A program made the translations under genes and the position numbers. This document shows, in pieces, positions 49,389 to 59,047 of a stretch of DNA of 64,000 nt; position 1 is the stretch's first letter, and each line of letters begins with the position of its first letter. The stretch is from assembly GCF_902498195.1 (NCBI RefSeq), contig NZ_CABVIY010000004.1, forward strand, positions 1 to 64,000, written 5' to 3'. The notes under the pieces were generated by a model. It saw nothing but the letters and a program-made list of their open reading frames with translations. It was not told the origin of the DNA and made no database searches. The stretch is from Pseudomonas fluorescens. GTDB taxonomy: Bacteria > Pseudomonadota > Gammaproteobacteria > Pseudomonadales > Pseudomonadaceae.

Positions 49389-50798
49389 TCAACCCGCTCG
49401 GTGGCTGACGCGAATCCGCTTGCGAGCACTGCGCGTCAAGCGGATCGACAGCATCAGCGCCGCACAACTCAGGCCGGCGATCAAGCCTTCCCACAGCCCG
49501 CTCGGGCCGCTGGCCGGACCGAACCAGTCGGTCAACCCCAATACGTAGCCCACCGGCAGGCCGATGCCCCAATAGGCGAAGAGCGTCAGGATCATCGTCA
49601 CCCGTGTGTCCTGGTAGCCGCGCAGCGCACCGGCGCAGATCACCTGGATGGCATCGGAAAACTGATACAGCGCGGCATAGACGATCAACATCGAGGCAAT
49701 CTGGATCACTTGTTTGTCAGGGGTGTAGATCGAAGCGATGGGTTCGCGCAGCAACATGATCAGGCTCGCCGAAAACGCGGCAAACACCAACGCTGCGCCC
49801 AATCCGACTTTCGCCGCGAAACGCGCTTGATAAGGATTGCCCGCGCCCAGCGCCTGGCCGACCCGCACCGTCACCGCCATGCCCAGGGAATAAGGAATCA
49901 TGAACAGCAGCGAGCTGATGTTCAGGGCGATCTGGTGCCCGGCGACCACGGTGGAGCCGAGGCTGCCGATCAACAGGGCGATCACCGCGAAGATGCTTGA
50001 TTCGGCGAACACCGCGATACCGATCGGCAGGCCGATGCTCACAAGGCGCTTGATCACCGTCCACTGCGGGCGTTCGAACCGCGCCAGCACCCGGGTGCGG
50101 GCATAGAAGGGCGCCCAGCCGGTCCAGCCGGCCATGCTCAAGGCCATGAACCACATCACAATGCCGCTGGCCCAGCCACAGCCGACGCCGCCCAGGGCGG
50201 GCATGCCGAAATGGCCATAGATCAGCGCATAGTTCAGCGGGATGTTCAGCAGCAGCCCGCACAAACCGATGACCATGCTCGGCCGCGTGCGGCCCATGCC
50301 ATCGCTGTAGCAGCGCAGTACGTAATAGAACGCAATGCCCGGCAGGCCGAAGGCGATGCCGTGCAGGTAGCCCATGCTCGGCTCGATCAACTGTGGATCG
50401 ACTTTCATCCAGTGCAGGATCGGCTCGGCGCTGAGCAGCAGGCCGCTGCCGATCAGCCCGACACACAGCGCCAGCCACATGGCCTGGCGAACCAGAGGGC
50501 CGATTTCGTCCAGTTGCGCGGCGCCAAAGCGCTGGGCGACCTTGGGTGTGGTGGCCAGCAGTACGCCCGACATCAACAGGTAAACCGGAATCCAGATCGA
50601 GTTACCCAGCGCCACCGAAGCCAGATCTCGCGGGCTGACGCGGCCAGCCATGACGGCGTCGACGAAGCCCATGGCCGTGGTGGCCAGCTGCGCGATCATG
50701 ATCGGCAGCGCCAGCCCGAGCAGGCCCTTGAGTTCCTGGCGAACCGGGGTCGTGCGGGGGTGGGCGGTGGTGGCGTTGGTGTCGGTCACGGAATTCAC
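49389..50798 (-). CDS. MATE-family multidrug efflux transporter (NorM-like)
   Basis: This 469-residue protein has twelve predicted helices in two six-helix halves, each starting with a MATE repeat (ELKGLLGLALPIMIAQLATTAMGFVDAVMAG; RLVSIGLPIGIAVFAESSIFAV). The family exports cationic drugs and metabolites using sodium or proton gradients. The substrate is not predictable from sequence. It is convergent with tusA and divergent from pdxB. Confidence 0.92.
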   Translation of the reverse strand: MNSVTDTNATTAHPRTTPVRQELKGLLGLALPIMIAQLATTAMGFVDAVMAGRVSPRDLASVALGNSIWIPVYLLMSGVLLATTPKVAQRFGAAQLDEIGPLVRQAMWLALCVGLIGSGLLLSAEPILHWMKVDPQLIEPSMGYLHGIAFGLPGIAFYYVLRCYSDGMGRTRPSMVIGLCGLLLNIPLNYALIYGHFGMPALGGVGCGWASGIVMWFMALSMAGWTGWAPFYARTRVLARFERPQWTVIKRLVSIGLPIGIAVFAESSIFAVIALLIGSLGSTVVAGHQIALNISSLLFMIPYSLGMAVTVRVGQALGAGNPYQARFAAKVGLGAALVFAAFSASLIMLLREPIASIYTPDKQVIQIASMLIVYAALYQFSDAIQVICAGALRGYQDTRVTMILTLFAYWGIGLPVGYVLGLTDWFGPASGPSGLWEGLIAGLSCAALMLSIRLTRSARKRIRVSHRAG

Positions 50799-50910
50799 AA
50801 GCGAAGCGTCCAGAGGTTTTGATGCGCAGGCCGGGCATTCTACGCGTTGACGCAGCGGTCAGGAAAAGACTGTGTTAGGGATTTGTAATCCTTCGCCCTG
50901 CGCGTTTTTT

Positions 50911-50996
50911 GTAGGAGCTGCCGTAGGCTGCGATCTTTTGATTTTGTTCCCACATGATCGTCCGAACGCGGCCTGAGCCTCCGGCAGCTCCTGCAC
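50911..50996. repeat. Degenerate REP pair, family C
   Basis: GTAGGAGCTGCCGTAGGCTG with CGATC after it at 50911-50935, and a decayed partner GCCTCCGGCAGCTCCTGCAC at about 50977-50996, lie between the MATE gene and pdxB. Confidence 0.7.
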
Positions 50997-51062
50997 AGGC
51001 ATGTGAGCTAGGCGTTATGTGCCATCTACGCCTACACTGCCATCCCGCCAAAGGAGCCTGCC

Positions 51063-52205
51063 ATGCTGATTGTTGCCGACGAAAATATCCCCCTGCTCGA
51101 TGCGTTCTTCGAAGGTTTCGGTGAAGTCCGCCGGGTACCGGGGCGTTCAATCGACCGTGCCACCGTCGAACAGGCCGATGTCCTGCTGGTGCGTTCAGTG
51201 ACCAACGTCAACCGCGCGCTGCTCGAAGGCAGCAAGGTGCGGTTTGTCGGCACTTGCACCATCGGCACCGATCACCTGGACCTCGATTATTTCCAACAGG
51301 CCGGCATCACCTGGTCCAGCGCCCCGGGCTGCAATGCCCGGGGCGTGGTCGACTATGTGCTCGGCAGCCTGCTGACCCTGGCCGAAATCGAAGGCGTCGA
51401 CCTGACTCAGCGCACCTACGGCGTGGTCGGTGCGGGCGAGGTGGGCGGGCGCCTGGTCAAGGTCCTGCAAGGCCTGGGCTGGAAGGTACTGGTCTGTGAC
51501 CCGCCACGGCACGCTTTTGAAGGTGGAGACTTCGTCAGCCTGGAAGAGATCATCGAGCAGTGCGACGTGATCAGTCTGCACACGCCGTTGAACAAGCGCG
51601 GCGCTCAGCCGACCTGGCACCTGTTCGATAAAAAACGCCTGAACCAACTGAAGCCGGGAACCTGGCTGATCAACGCCAGTCGCGGCCCGGTGGTCAATAA
51701 CGCCGCGTTGCGTGATGTGCTGCTGGAGCGCGAAGACCTGCAAGCGGTGCTGGACGTGTGGGAAGGCGAGCCGGAAGTCGATGTGGCACTGGCCGAACTC
51801 TGCGTGCTGGCGACCCCGCACATCGCCGGGTACAGCCTGGACGGCAAGCAGCGTGGTACGGCGCAGATCTATCAGGCGTATTGCGATTCCATCGGGCAGC
51901 CGGCCCGGGTCAGCCTCAACGACTTGCTGCCGGCGCCGTGGTTGTCGCACGTGACCTTGAGCGCTGAAAGCGACCCGGCCTGGGCGCTGGCGATGTTGTG
52001 CCGTGGCGTGTACGACCCACGCCGTGATGATGCGGATTTTCGTCGCAGTCTTGTAGGCAGTGTGACCGAGCAGCGTGCGGCGTTTGATGCATTGCGCAAG
52101 AACTACCCGTCGCGGCGCGAGATTGATGGGTTGCAGGTGCGGATTGATGGGGATGCGCCGGCATTACGTCAGATAGTGGCGGCGTTGGGGGCGACGGCTC
52201 TCTAG
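51063..52205 (+). CDS. pdxB: 4-phosphoerythronate dehydrogenase
   Basis: This 380-residue NAD-dependent D-2-hydroxyacid dehydrogenase of pyridoxal phosphate synthesis oxidises 4-phosphoerythronate. The nucleotide-binding motif is [12 protein letters not shown]. The catalytic Arg, Glu and His are visible in [17 protein letters not shown] and ATPHIAGYS. The C-terminal PdxB dimerisation domain ([21 protein letters not shown]) distinguishes it from other family members. A GGAG ribosome-binding site precedes the ATG. Confidence 0.96.
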   Translation: MLIVADENIPLLDAFFEGFGEVRRVPGRSIDRATVEQADVLLVRSVTNVNRALLEGSKVRFVGTCTIGTDHLDLDYFQQAGITWSSAPGCNARGVVDYVLGSLLTLAEIEGVDLTQRTYGVVGAGEVGGRLVKVLQGLGWKVLVCDPPRHAFEGGDFVSLEEIIEQCDVISLHTPLNKRGAQPTWHLFDKKRLNQLKPGTWLINASRGPVVNNAALRDVLLEREDLQAVLDVWEGEPEVDVALAELCVLATPHIAGYSLDGKQRGTAQIYQAYCDSIGQPARVSLNDLLPAPWLSHVTLSAESDPAWALAMLCRGVYDPRRDDADFRRSLVGSVTEQRAAFDALRKNYPSRREIDGLQVRIDGDAPALRQIVAALGATAL

Positions 52206-52220
52206 AGAACGAGTTGGCCC

Positions 52221-52297
52221 ATTCGCGAGCAAGCCCGCTCCCACACTGGACCTGTGAACGCCACAGACCCAGTGTGGGAGCGGGCTTGCTCGCGAAT
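52221..52297. repeat. REP doublet (REPIN), family A
   Basis: Arms ATTCGCGAGCAAGCCCGC and the complement ending GCTTGCTCGCGAAT lie between pdxB and a convergent small gene. Confidence 0.92.
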
Positions 52298-52328
52298 GGC
52301 CGCACCGCTGTTTCCGGAAAAGCACCCA

Positions 52329-52355
52329 TAAAAAACCCGGCCATCAGGGCCGGGT
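52329..52355 (-). terminator. Rho-independent terminator after the 59-residue gene
   Basis: ACCCGGCC / GGCCGGGT with a five-base loop and TTTTTTAT on the minus strand lies 20 bases past the small gene's stop codon. Confidence 0.9.
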
Positions 52356-52374
52356 CAAGAAGACGGTGGCTATA

Positions 52375-52554
52375 TCACTCTTGTTCGGCAGGCTTGACCA
52401 ATCGCTTTTCCAGGTCGCGGCAGGCTTCCTGGATCATGTCTTCAGTGATCGGTACTTCGCGCCCTTCCTTATCGATAATCGAGCAACCCAGAGACTGGTT
52501 TGGCTGCGTGCGGATCACTTCAATCTTGTCATCGCTGCTGTTTTGCAAGGACAT
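52375..52554 (-). CDS. Small conserved-type hypothetical protein (59 residues)
   Basis: This acidic 59-residue soluble protein starts MSLQNSSDDKIEVIRT and ends KRLVKPAEQE. A perfect GAGGAG ribosome-binding site lies seven bases before the ATG ending at 52554, and a strong terminator follows, so expression is well supported. The middle (LGCSIIDKEGREVPITEDMI) looks like a small beta segment followed by a helix. I recognise no functional domain. It is monocistronic and convergent with pdxB. Confidence 0.8.
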   Translation of the reverse strand: MSLQNSSDDKIEVIRTQPNQSLGCSIIDKEGREVPITEDMIQEACRDLEKRLVKPAEQE

Positions 52555-52813
52555 GGCCTGTCTCCTCATCAGGTTGTGTGCTTACTGTAGAACCGCCAGG
52601 TGACCAGGCTGTGACAGCTCCCTGCGATCTCTCCAGGGCGGCCATACCAGTCCACCAGAAATAACGCGACGTTGCCACCCGAACATTAGACCAATAGCGT
52701 CTAGGCCCTAGTGTTGGCGGTCATAATTAACCTGACTCATTGTGATTTACCGAGTTCCACCCCATTGAGCGGTGTAGGGTAAACCTATCAATTGTTCCGA
52801 CTGGATGATGCCA

Positions 52814-54592
52814 ATGCTCTCTGTTCGACACCGCCGTGCGATTCGCCTGGCCAGCCGTTTCATCGCGCCTTATCGCTGGCACGCGTTCGGTGCCTTGCTC
52901 GCGTTGATCGTCACGGCGGGCATTACCCTGTCCATGGGCCAGGGTATTCGTCTGCTGGTGGATCAGGGTTTCATGACCCAGTCGCCGCACTTGCTCAACC
53001 AGTCCATCGGCTTGTTCATGCTGCTGGTGGTCGGGCTGGCGGTGGGCACGTTTGCGCGGTTTTACCTGGTGTCGTGGATCGGCGAACGCTGCGTCGCCGA
53101 CATCCGCCGGCAGGTGTTCAACCATCTGATTTACCTGCACCCGGGCTTCTACGAAAACAACCGCAGCTCCGAAATCCAGTCGCGGCTGACGGCCGACACC
53201 ACGCTGCTGCAATCGGTGATCGGCTCTTCGCTGTCGATGTTCTTGCGCAATCTGCTGATGGTAATCGGCGGGATCGTGCTGCTGTTCATCACCAACCCCA
53301 AACTGACCAGCATCGTGGTGGTGGCCTTGCCGCTGGTGATCGCGCCAATCCTGATCTTTGGTCGCCGGGTGCGCAACCTGTCGCGCCTGAGCCAGGACCG
53401 GATCGCCGACATTGGCAGCTACGTCTCCGAAACCCTCGGCCAGATCAAGACCGTGCAGGCCTACAACCACCAGGGCCAGGACGAACAACGTTTTGCCGTG
53501 ACCGTCGAAGACGCGTTCAACACCGCGCGCAAGCGCATTTTTCAGCGGGCGTGGCTGATTACGCTGGTGATCGTGCTGGTGCTGGGGGCCGTGGGCGTGA
53601 TGCTCTGGGTCGGCGGCATGGATGTGATTGCCGGGCGGATTTCCGCCGGCGAGCTGGCGGCGTTTGTCTTCTATAGCCTGATCGTGGGCAGTGCGTTCGG
53701 CACCTTGAGCGAGGTGATCGGCGAATTGCAGCGCGCGGCGGGCGCGGCGGAACGGATCGCCGAATTGCTGCGTTCGGAAAACATCATCGTGGCACCGGCC
53801 ACCGATCGGGTGTCGTTACCTGCCAGGGTGAAAGGCAACCTGCAACTGCAAGACGTGCGTTTTTCCTACCCGTCACGTCCCGAAAGCTACGCCGTCGATG
53901 GCCTGGACCTGACGGTCAGGGCGGGCGAAACCCTGGCTCTGGTCGGGCCGTCCGGTGCCGGCAAGTCGACGGTGTATGACCTGTTGCTGCGCTTTTATGA
54001 CCCGGTCGAAGGGCGCATTCTGCTCGATGGCGTCCCGTTGACCCGGCTCGATCCATTGGACCTGCGCCGCTGTTTCGCCCTGGTCTCGCAAACCCCGGCG
54101 CTGTTTTTCGGCAGCATCGAAGACAACATTCGCTACGGCAAACCGACGGCCACCCTGGCCGAAGTCCAGGAAGCGGCGAAAATCGCCTATGCCCATGACT
54201 TCATCGAAGCCATGCCCAACGGTTACCAGACCCACTTGGGCGACGGCGGCCTGGGCTTGTCCGGCGGCCAGCGGCAACGCCTGGCCATCGCCCGGGCGTT
54301 GCTGGTGGACGCGCCCATCCTGCTGCTCGACGAAGCCACCAGCGCCCTTGATGCCCAGAGTGAACATCTGATCCAGCAAGCCCTGCCAAGCCTGATGAAA
54401 AATCGCACCACCCTGGTCATCGCCCACCGCCTGGCCACGGTCAAAAACGCCGACCGCATCGCGGTGATGGACCAGGGGAAACTGGTGGCCGTGGGGACGC
54501 ATCAGGAATTGATTGCCGGCAATGCGCTCTACGCGCGGTTGGCGGCGTTGCAGTTCAGTGACGGCAAGACCGAGTTCGATCTCCACCTGTAA
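52814..54592 (+). CDS. ABC exporter, fused permease and ATPase (MsbA/LmrA-like)
   Basis: This 592-residue half-transporter should work as a homodimer. The N-terminal six-helix exporter domain runs to about residue 315. The ATPase domain follows with Walker A GPSGAGKST, signature LSGGQRQR, Walker B ILLLDEATSALD and the H-loop IAHRLAT. The ATP-binding segment FSYPSRPESYAVDGLDL is typical of lipid and drug exporters. The ATG at 52814 (MLSVRHRRAIRLA) was preferred because GGA lies eight bases before it; ATGs at 52805 and 52808 are alternatives. The substrate is unknown. Confidence 0.9.
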   Translation: MLSVRHRRAIRLASRFIAPYRWHAFGALLALIVTAGITLSMGQGIRLLVDQGFMTQSPHLLNQSIGLFMLLVVGLAVGTFARFYLVSWIGERCVADIRRQVFNHLIYLHPGFYENNRSSEIQSRLTADTTLLQSVIGSSLSMFLRNLLMVIGGIVLLFITNPKLTSIVVVALPLVIAPILIFGRRVRNLSRLSQDRIADIGSYVSETLGQIKTVQAYNHQGQDEQRFAVTVEDAFNTARKRIFQRAWLITLVIVLVLGAVGVMLWVGGMDVIAGRISAGELAAFVFYSLIVGSAFGTLSEVIGELQRAAGAAERIAELLRSENIIVAPATDRVSLPARVKGNLQLQDVRFSYPSRPESYAVDGLDLTVRAGETLALVGPSGAGKSTVYDLLLRFYDPVEGRILLDGVPLTRLDPLDLRRCFALVSQTPALFFGSIEDNIRYGKPTATLAEVQEAAKIAYAHDFIEAMPNGYQTHLGDGGLGLSGGQRQRLAIARALLVDAPILLLDEATSALDAQSEHLIQQALPSLMKNRTTLVIAHRLATVKNADRIAVMDQGKLVAVGTHQELIAGNALYARLAALQFSDGKTEFDLHL

Positions 54593-54608
54593 CAGCCGCA
54601 CAGGAGGC

Positions 54609-54785
54609 GTGTAGGAGCTGTGTAGGAGCTGTGTAGGAGCTGTCGAGTGAAACGAGGCTGCGATCTTTTCTCAACCCAAAAAACCAAAACCCAAAAACCA
54701 AAAACCAAAAAAAATGCCCACATCAATCGATACGGGCATTTTCAAGAGCAAAATCAAAAATCGCAGCCTGTGGCAGCTCCTGCAA
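54609..54785. repeat. Expanded family C REP pair with an 11-bp triplication and an A-rich centre
   Basis: The left arm begins with three perfect copies of GTGTAGGAGCT (54609-54641), then GTCGAGTGAAACGAGGCTGC and GATC. The centre has a CCAAAA-rich low-complexity tract (about 54675-54714) and a terminator hairpin. The right arm ATCGCAGCCTGTGGCAGCTC is at 54760-54785. Confidence 0.85.
54709..54744. terminator. Bidirectional terminator between the ABC exporter and slt
   Basis: AAAATGCCC / GGGCATTTT flanks a 14-base loop with extra A residues to the left and TTTT to the right, between two convergent genes. Confidence 0.75.
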
Positions 54786-54792
54786 AACCGGC

Positions 54793-56721
54793 TTATTGAT
54801 CGTCGAAATACCGCTCATGCCAATCCACCAGCGGTTGCGGTGAGTTGAGTTTCTGGCCGTAGATCACCGAATACGACAGCACGTTCTGTACGTATTGGCG
54901 GGTTTCGTCGAACGGAATGCTTTCCACCCACACGTCGAAACTCAGGTGGTCAGCGCCGCGCAGCCACTGGCGCACGCGACCGGGGCCGGCGTTGTAGGCG
55001 GCGGAGGCGAGCACGCGGTTGCCGTTGAACTGGCTGTGAACCTGGCTCAGGTAGGCGGCGCCGAGCTGGATGTTTTTATCCGGGTCGAACACCTGCTGCG
55101 GCGAGGCCAGCGGAATGCTGAACTTGCGCGCGGTTTCCTTGGCGGTGCCCGGCATCAGTTGCATCAGGCCACTGGCACCGACGCTGGAACGGGCATCGTC
55201 CATGAAGGCGCTTTCCTGGCGGGTGATGGCAAACACCCAGCTCGAATGCAGGCCACGGACCTTGGCTTCACGGACCAGGGTCTCGCGATGAGCCATCGGG
55301 AAGCGGATGTCCAGGTCGTCCCAGTATTGCGCCTGGCTGATCGTGCGGATCGCCGGGAAATACCATTTCAGGTCGTAGGCCAGTTTCGCCTGGGCGACCA
55401 TTTCGTCGCGGCTGAAATGCCGGCTGACGTGGTACCACTCGCGGCGACCGTCGACGATCTGCCCTCGCGCATGGAACTCCAGGGCGCGACGCACACCCGG
55501 GGTGTTGCGTACTTTGTTGATGGTGGCCTGGCTCAGCACCAGCGGTTTGTTGATCAGCGAATAGGGCGACTGCGAACGGTCGGCGGCGAGGAAGCCATAG
55601 AAATCGCGCTCGCGGGCGAGGTTTTTATAGAGGGTCTGCGCTTCCGGGTTCTGCGGTTGTGCCAGTTCCAGGCTGCGGGCCTGCCAGTAGCGCCAGCGGT
55701 TGGTGGTGGCGAGGTCCTGGGGCAGGCGGCGGGTCAACTGGTAGGCGTCGTCCCAGCGGGCCAGGCGCAGGAGCAGGCGCAGGCGCCATTCGGACACGGT
55801 GTTGTCGCGCAGTTCCGGGTCGTACTTGGTCATCACGTCCAGCGCACGGCCGTCGAAGCGGCGTGCGAGAGTCAGGCCGATTTCCCGGGCGATCGCCACT
55901 TTTTCGTCGCGGGAGAAGTGCATGCTGCTGGCATAGCCGTCGAGCAGGGCCATGGCCTTGTCCGGGTCCTGGCGGGCGAGGCGGCGCAAGCCAAGGCTGA
56001 CGATATCCGACATAGGCTCATCCGCTGGCGTGAAGCGCGACGGCTGGTTGAGCAGCTCGGGCTTTTGCGCCACGTCGATCAACAGGCGACCGCGAGGGGC
56101 GAGGGTGCTCAGGCCGTTGACCAGGCTGTTGGCCAGCGGGTAGTTGCGCGCCTGGGCGGCGAGTTTGGTGCGCTCCCAGCGCTTCTGCTCGGTCAACTGG
56201 CCTTCGGCGGCCCACATGCCGAACAGCGCATCGCAGGCCTCGGGTTGGGATTTTCCGGTCAGCCAGAGTTTGTTGGCGTTGGCATAGCCTTCGGTCTTGA
56301 GATTGTGGCTGATCTGGTACTGCGCATTCAGGCAGTCCAGTTCCGTGAAGTTCATCTTGGGGTCGTAATACTTGACGAAGGTCGCCCAGTCGCCGCGATC
56401 GGCCAGCCAGCGCAACCAGCGCAGTTTCATCCAGTTGGCTTGCGGCAGGTCGCCGTGTTCGGCGAGGAACTTCTCGATTTCGGCATTGCTCGCGGTTTTC
56501 AGTCGCGCGGTCAGTTCGTCATACGCCAGGTATGGCTCCAGCGGATAGTCGGCCAAGGCCTGGCTGTAACGGAAATACGGGCCGGAATCGCCCTTGGCCA
56601 GGGCACGCTTGGCCTCATCGTAATATTGGCGTTGGGTGGACAGGTCCACCGCCTGGGCGGATTGAATGGCAGCAGCGGAAAGAAAAAAACAGGACAAAAG
56701 CTTGAGAAGGCGACTGCGCAT
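54793..56721 (-). CDS. slt: Soluble lytic murein transglycosylase (Slt70 type)
   Basis: This 642-residue periplasmic enzyme cleaves peptidoglycan glycan strands to 1,6-anhydro products. A signal peptide (first 24 residues, ending IQSAQA) is followed by a long superhelical U domain and a C-terminal lysozyme-like domain. The catalytic glutamate is E503 in ITRQESAFMDDARS, followed by ASGLMQLMPGTAKE and ASAAYNAGPGRVRQWL. The gene is divergent from uup. Confidence 0.96.
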   Translation of the reverse strand: MRSRLLKLLSCFFLSAAAIQSAQAVDLSTQRQYYDEAKRALAKGDSGPYFRYSQALADYPLEPYLAYDELTARLKTASNAEIEKFLAEHGDLPQANWMKLRWLRWLADRGDWATFVKYYDPKMNFTELDCLNAQYQISHNLKTEGYANANKLWLTGKSQPEACDALFGMWAAEGQLTEQKRWERTKLAAQARNYPLANSLVNGLSTLAPRGRLLIDVAQKPELLNQPSRFTPADEPMSDIVSLGLRRLARQDPDKAMALLDGYASSMHFSRDEKVAIAREIGLTLARRFDGRALDVMTKYDPELRDNTVSEWRLRLLLRLARWDDAYQLTRRLPQDLATTNRWRYWQARSLELAQPQNPEAQTLYKNLARERDFYGFLAADRSQSPYSLINKPLVLSQATINKVRNTPGVRRALEFHARGQIVDGRREWYHVSRHFSRDEMVAQAKLAYDLKWYFPAIRTISQAQYWDDLDIRFPMAHRETLVREAKVRGLHSSWVFAITRQESAFMDDARSSVGASGLMQLMPGTAKETARKFSIPLASPQQVFDPDKNIQLGAAYLSQVHSQFNGNRVLASAAYNAGPGRVRQWLRGADHLSFDVWVESIPFDETRQYVQNVLSYSVIYGQKLNSPQPLVDWHERYFDDQ

Positions 56722-56935
56722 GAGACGTCCGGACAGAAAAAATCATGACAAGTGCTGGCGATGCCCACACTGAATTATCCGTAGCTTAGCCTTTTGCCAG
56801 CAGCCGGCGAAAGCTTTGCGGACCTGTCGGCATCAGTTCGCAACATTTGTCGTGCAGAGTCCTCCGACAGTGAAATTGCCGGCCTGCTGAAGCCTCGATT
56901 CAGGTAGAATGCGCCCCCGGTTTTTGGAGAAGCTC

Positions 56936-58855
56936 ATGACCCTGCTCAAATTCAGCGATGTGTCCCTTGCTTTCGGCGCTATGCCGTTGTTGGACAAGGT
57001 GTCCTGGCAGATCGCCCGTGGAGAGCGGGTGTGCATCATCGGCCGCAACGGCACTGGCAAGTCCAGCATGATGAAGCTCGTCAAGGGCGACCAGAAGCCC
57101 GATGACGGCTCCGTTTGGCGCGCACCCGGGCTCAAGATCGGCGAATTGCCGCAAGAATTGCCGGTAGCCGACGAGCGGACAGTGTTCGACGTGGTTGCCG
57201 AAGGCCTGGACGGTGTTGGCGCGTTGCTGGCCGAATACCACCACCTGAGCCAGAACATCGTCACCGACGCCGACCTGGACAAGCTGATGCACGTTCAGCA
57301 CGACCTCGAAGCCCGCGATGGCTGGCGCTTGCAGACCCTGGTCGACAGCACCCTCAGCCGCCTGCAACTGCCGGCCGACAAGACCCTCGCCGAATTGTCC
57401 GGTGGCTGGCGTCGACGCGTCCTGCTGGCCCAGGCCCTGGTGTCCGAGCCGGACCTGCTGCTGCTCGACGAACCGACCAACCACCTGGACATCGGTGCGA
57501 TTGCCTGGCTCGAAGAAGCGCTGAAGGATTTCCAGGGCGCCGTGCTGTTCATCACGCACGACCGTTCTTTCCTGCAAAACCTCGCGACCCGCATCCTTGA
57601 GCTGGATCGCGGTGGCCTGATCGACTGGAATGGCGACTACGCCAGTTTCCTCGTTCACAAAGAAGCCGAACTGGCTGCCGAAGCCACTGCCAACGCGCTG
57701 TTCGACAAGCGCCTGGCCCAGGAAGAAGTGTGGATTCGCCAGGGCATCAAGGCCCGACGCACCCGTAACGAAGGCCGCGTTCGCGCACTCAAGGCCCTGC
57801 GCGTCGAGCGCAGCGAGCGTCGTGAACGCACCGGCAAGGCCAACATTCAGCTGGAAACCGCCGACAAGTCCGGCAAACAGGTGATGGTGCTCGAGAATGT
57901 GAGCTTTGCTCACCCGGGCGGGCCGTTCCTGATCAAGGACTTCTCGATGGTGCTGCAGCGCGGTGACCGTATCGGTCTGCTCGGCGCCAACGGTACCGGC
58001 AAGACCACGCTGCTGAAACTGATGCTCAGTGGCTTGCAACCCACCAGCGGCAAGGTGGAAGAGGGGACGAAGATCGACGTCGCCTACTTCGACCAGTTGC
58101 GCCATCAGCTGGACCTGGAAAAAACCGTGATCGATAACGTCGCCGAAGGGCGCGATTTCATCGACATCGACGGCCAAAGCCGCCACGTACTGAGCTACCT
58201 CGGCGACTTCCTGTTCAGCCCGCAGCGTGCCCGCACACCGGTCAAGGCGCTGTCTGGTGGTGAGCGAGCGCGGCTGTTGCTGGCCAAGCTGTTCAGCAAG
58301 CCGGCGAACCTGCTGGTCCTCGACGAACCGACCAACGACCTCGACGTCGAAACCCTCGAGCTGCTGGAAGAGGTCTTGCTGACCTTCAACGGCACGGTGC
58401 TGATGGTCAGCCACGACCGGGCATTCCTCGACAACGTGGTCACCAGCACCCTGGTGTTCGAAGGCGAAGGCAAGGTTCGTGAATACGTCGGCGGTTATCA
58501 GGACTGGCTGCGCCAGGGCGGTTCCCCACGCCTGCTGGGCGTAACCGAGAGCAAATCCGGCAAGGCCGACCTGAATTCCGCGGTGGTCAAGGCCGAGCCT
58601 GCGCCGGTCGTGGCAGCCGTTGAAGCGCCGGTGGCGAAGAAAAAGCTCAGCTACAAGTTGCAGCGCGAGCTGGAAGCCTTGCCAGGGCAGATCGAAGCCA
58701 TGGAACAGCAGATTGCTGCCGTTGAAGCGCAGATGGCGGATGCCGGTTTCTACCTGCGTCCGGCGACGGAAACCGCGGCGGTGATCGCTCAGCTGTCCCA
58801 GTTACAGGCTGAACTCGATGTGATGGTCGAGCGTTGGGCCGAACTGGATGCCTGA
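56936..58855 (+). CDS. uup: ABC-F family ATPase Uup
   Basis: This 639-residue soluble protein has two ABC ATPase domains and no membrane segment. Walker A motifs are GRNGTGKSS and GANGTGKTT, signatures LSGGWRRR and LSGGERAR, and Walker B motifs LLLLDEPTNHL and LLVLDEPTNDL. A charged linker (ARRTRNEGRVRALKALRVER) lies between the domains, and a C-terminal coiled-coil DNA-binding-type domain lies after residue 555. ABC-F proteins act at the ribosome; Uup is also linked to precise transposon excision. The ATG at 56936 has GGAG seven bases upstream. Confidence 0.95.
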   Translation: MTLLKFSDVSLAFGAMPLLDKVSWQIARGERVCIIGRNGTGKSSMMKLVKGDQKPDDGSVWRAPGLKIGELPQELPVADERTVFDVVAEGLDGVGALLAEYHHLSQNIVTDADLDKLMHVQHDLEARDGWRLQTLVDSTLSRLQLPADKTLAELSGGWRRRVLLAQALVSEPDLLLLDEPTNHLDIGAIAWLEEALKDFQGAVLFITHDRSFLQNLATRILELDRGGLIDWNGDYASFLVHKEAELAAEATANALFDKRLAQEEVWIRQGIKARRTRNEGRVRALKALRVERSERRERTGKANIQLETADKSGKQVMVLENVSFAHPGGPFLIKDFSMVLQRGDRIGLLGANGTGKTTLLKLMLSGLQPTSGKVEEGTKIDVAYFDQLRHQLDLEKTVIDNVAEGRDFIDIDGQSRHVLSYLGDFLFSPQRARTPVKALSGGERARLLLAKLFSKPANLLVLDEPTNDLDVETLELLEEVLLTFNGTVLMVSHDRAFLDNVVTSTLVFEGEGKVREYVGGYQDWLRQGGSPRLLGVTESKSGKADLNSAVVKAEPAPVVAAVEAPVAKKKLSYKLQRELEALPGQIEAMEQQIAAVEAQMADAGFYLRPATETAAVIAQLSQLQAELDVMVERWAELDA

Positions 58856-58869
58856 TTGAGCTTGCTGTA

Positions 58870-58909
58870 AAAAAAGCCCGGCGCTCAGAAGTGAACGCCG
58901 GGCTTTTCA
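58870..58909 (+). terminator. Rho-independent terminator after uup
   Basis: AAAAGCCCGGCG / CGCCGGGCTTTT forms a 12-base-pair stem 17 bases after the uup stop codon and can work in both directions. Confidence 0.92.
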
Positions 58910-58944
58910 TATGCAATGCGAACTGCGGGACGACTACGACCCAA

Positions 58945-59034
58945 TGTGGGAGCGGGCTTGCTCGCGAAAATGGTATGGCATTCAGTAAAGATGTCGACTG
59001 TTATGCCGCCTTCGCGAGCAAGCCCGCTCCCACA
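58945..59034. repeat. REP doublet (REPIN), family A, everted orientation
   Basis: TGTGGGAGCGGGCTTGCTCG at 58945 and the complement ending CCCGCTCCCACA at 59034 lie in the convergent gap between uup and the universal stress gene. Confidence 0.92.
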
Positions 59035-59047
59035 TTGTTTTGTGTTG

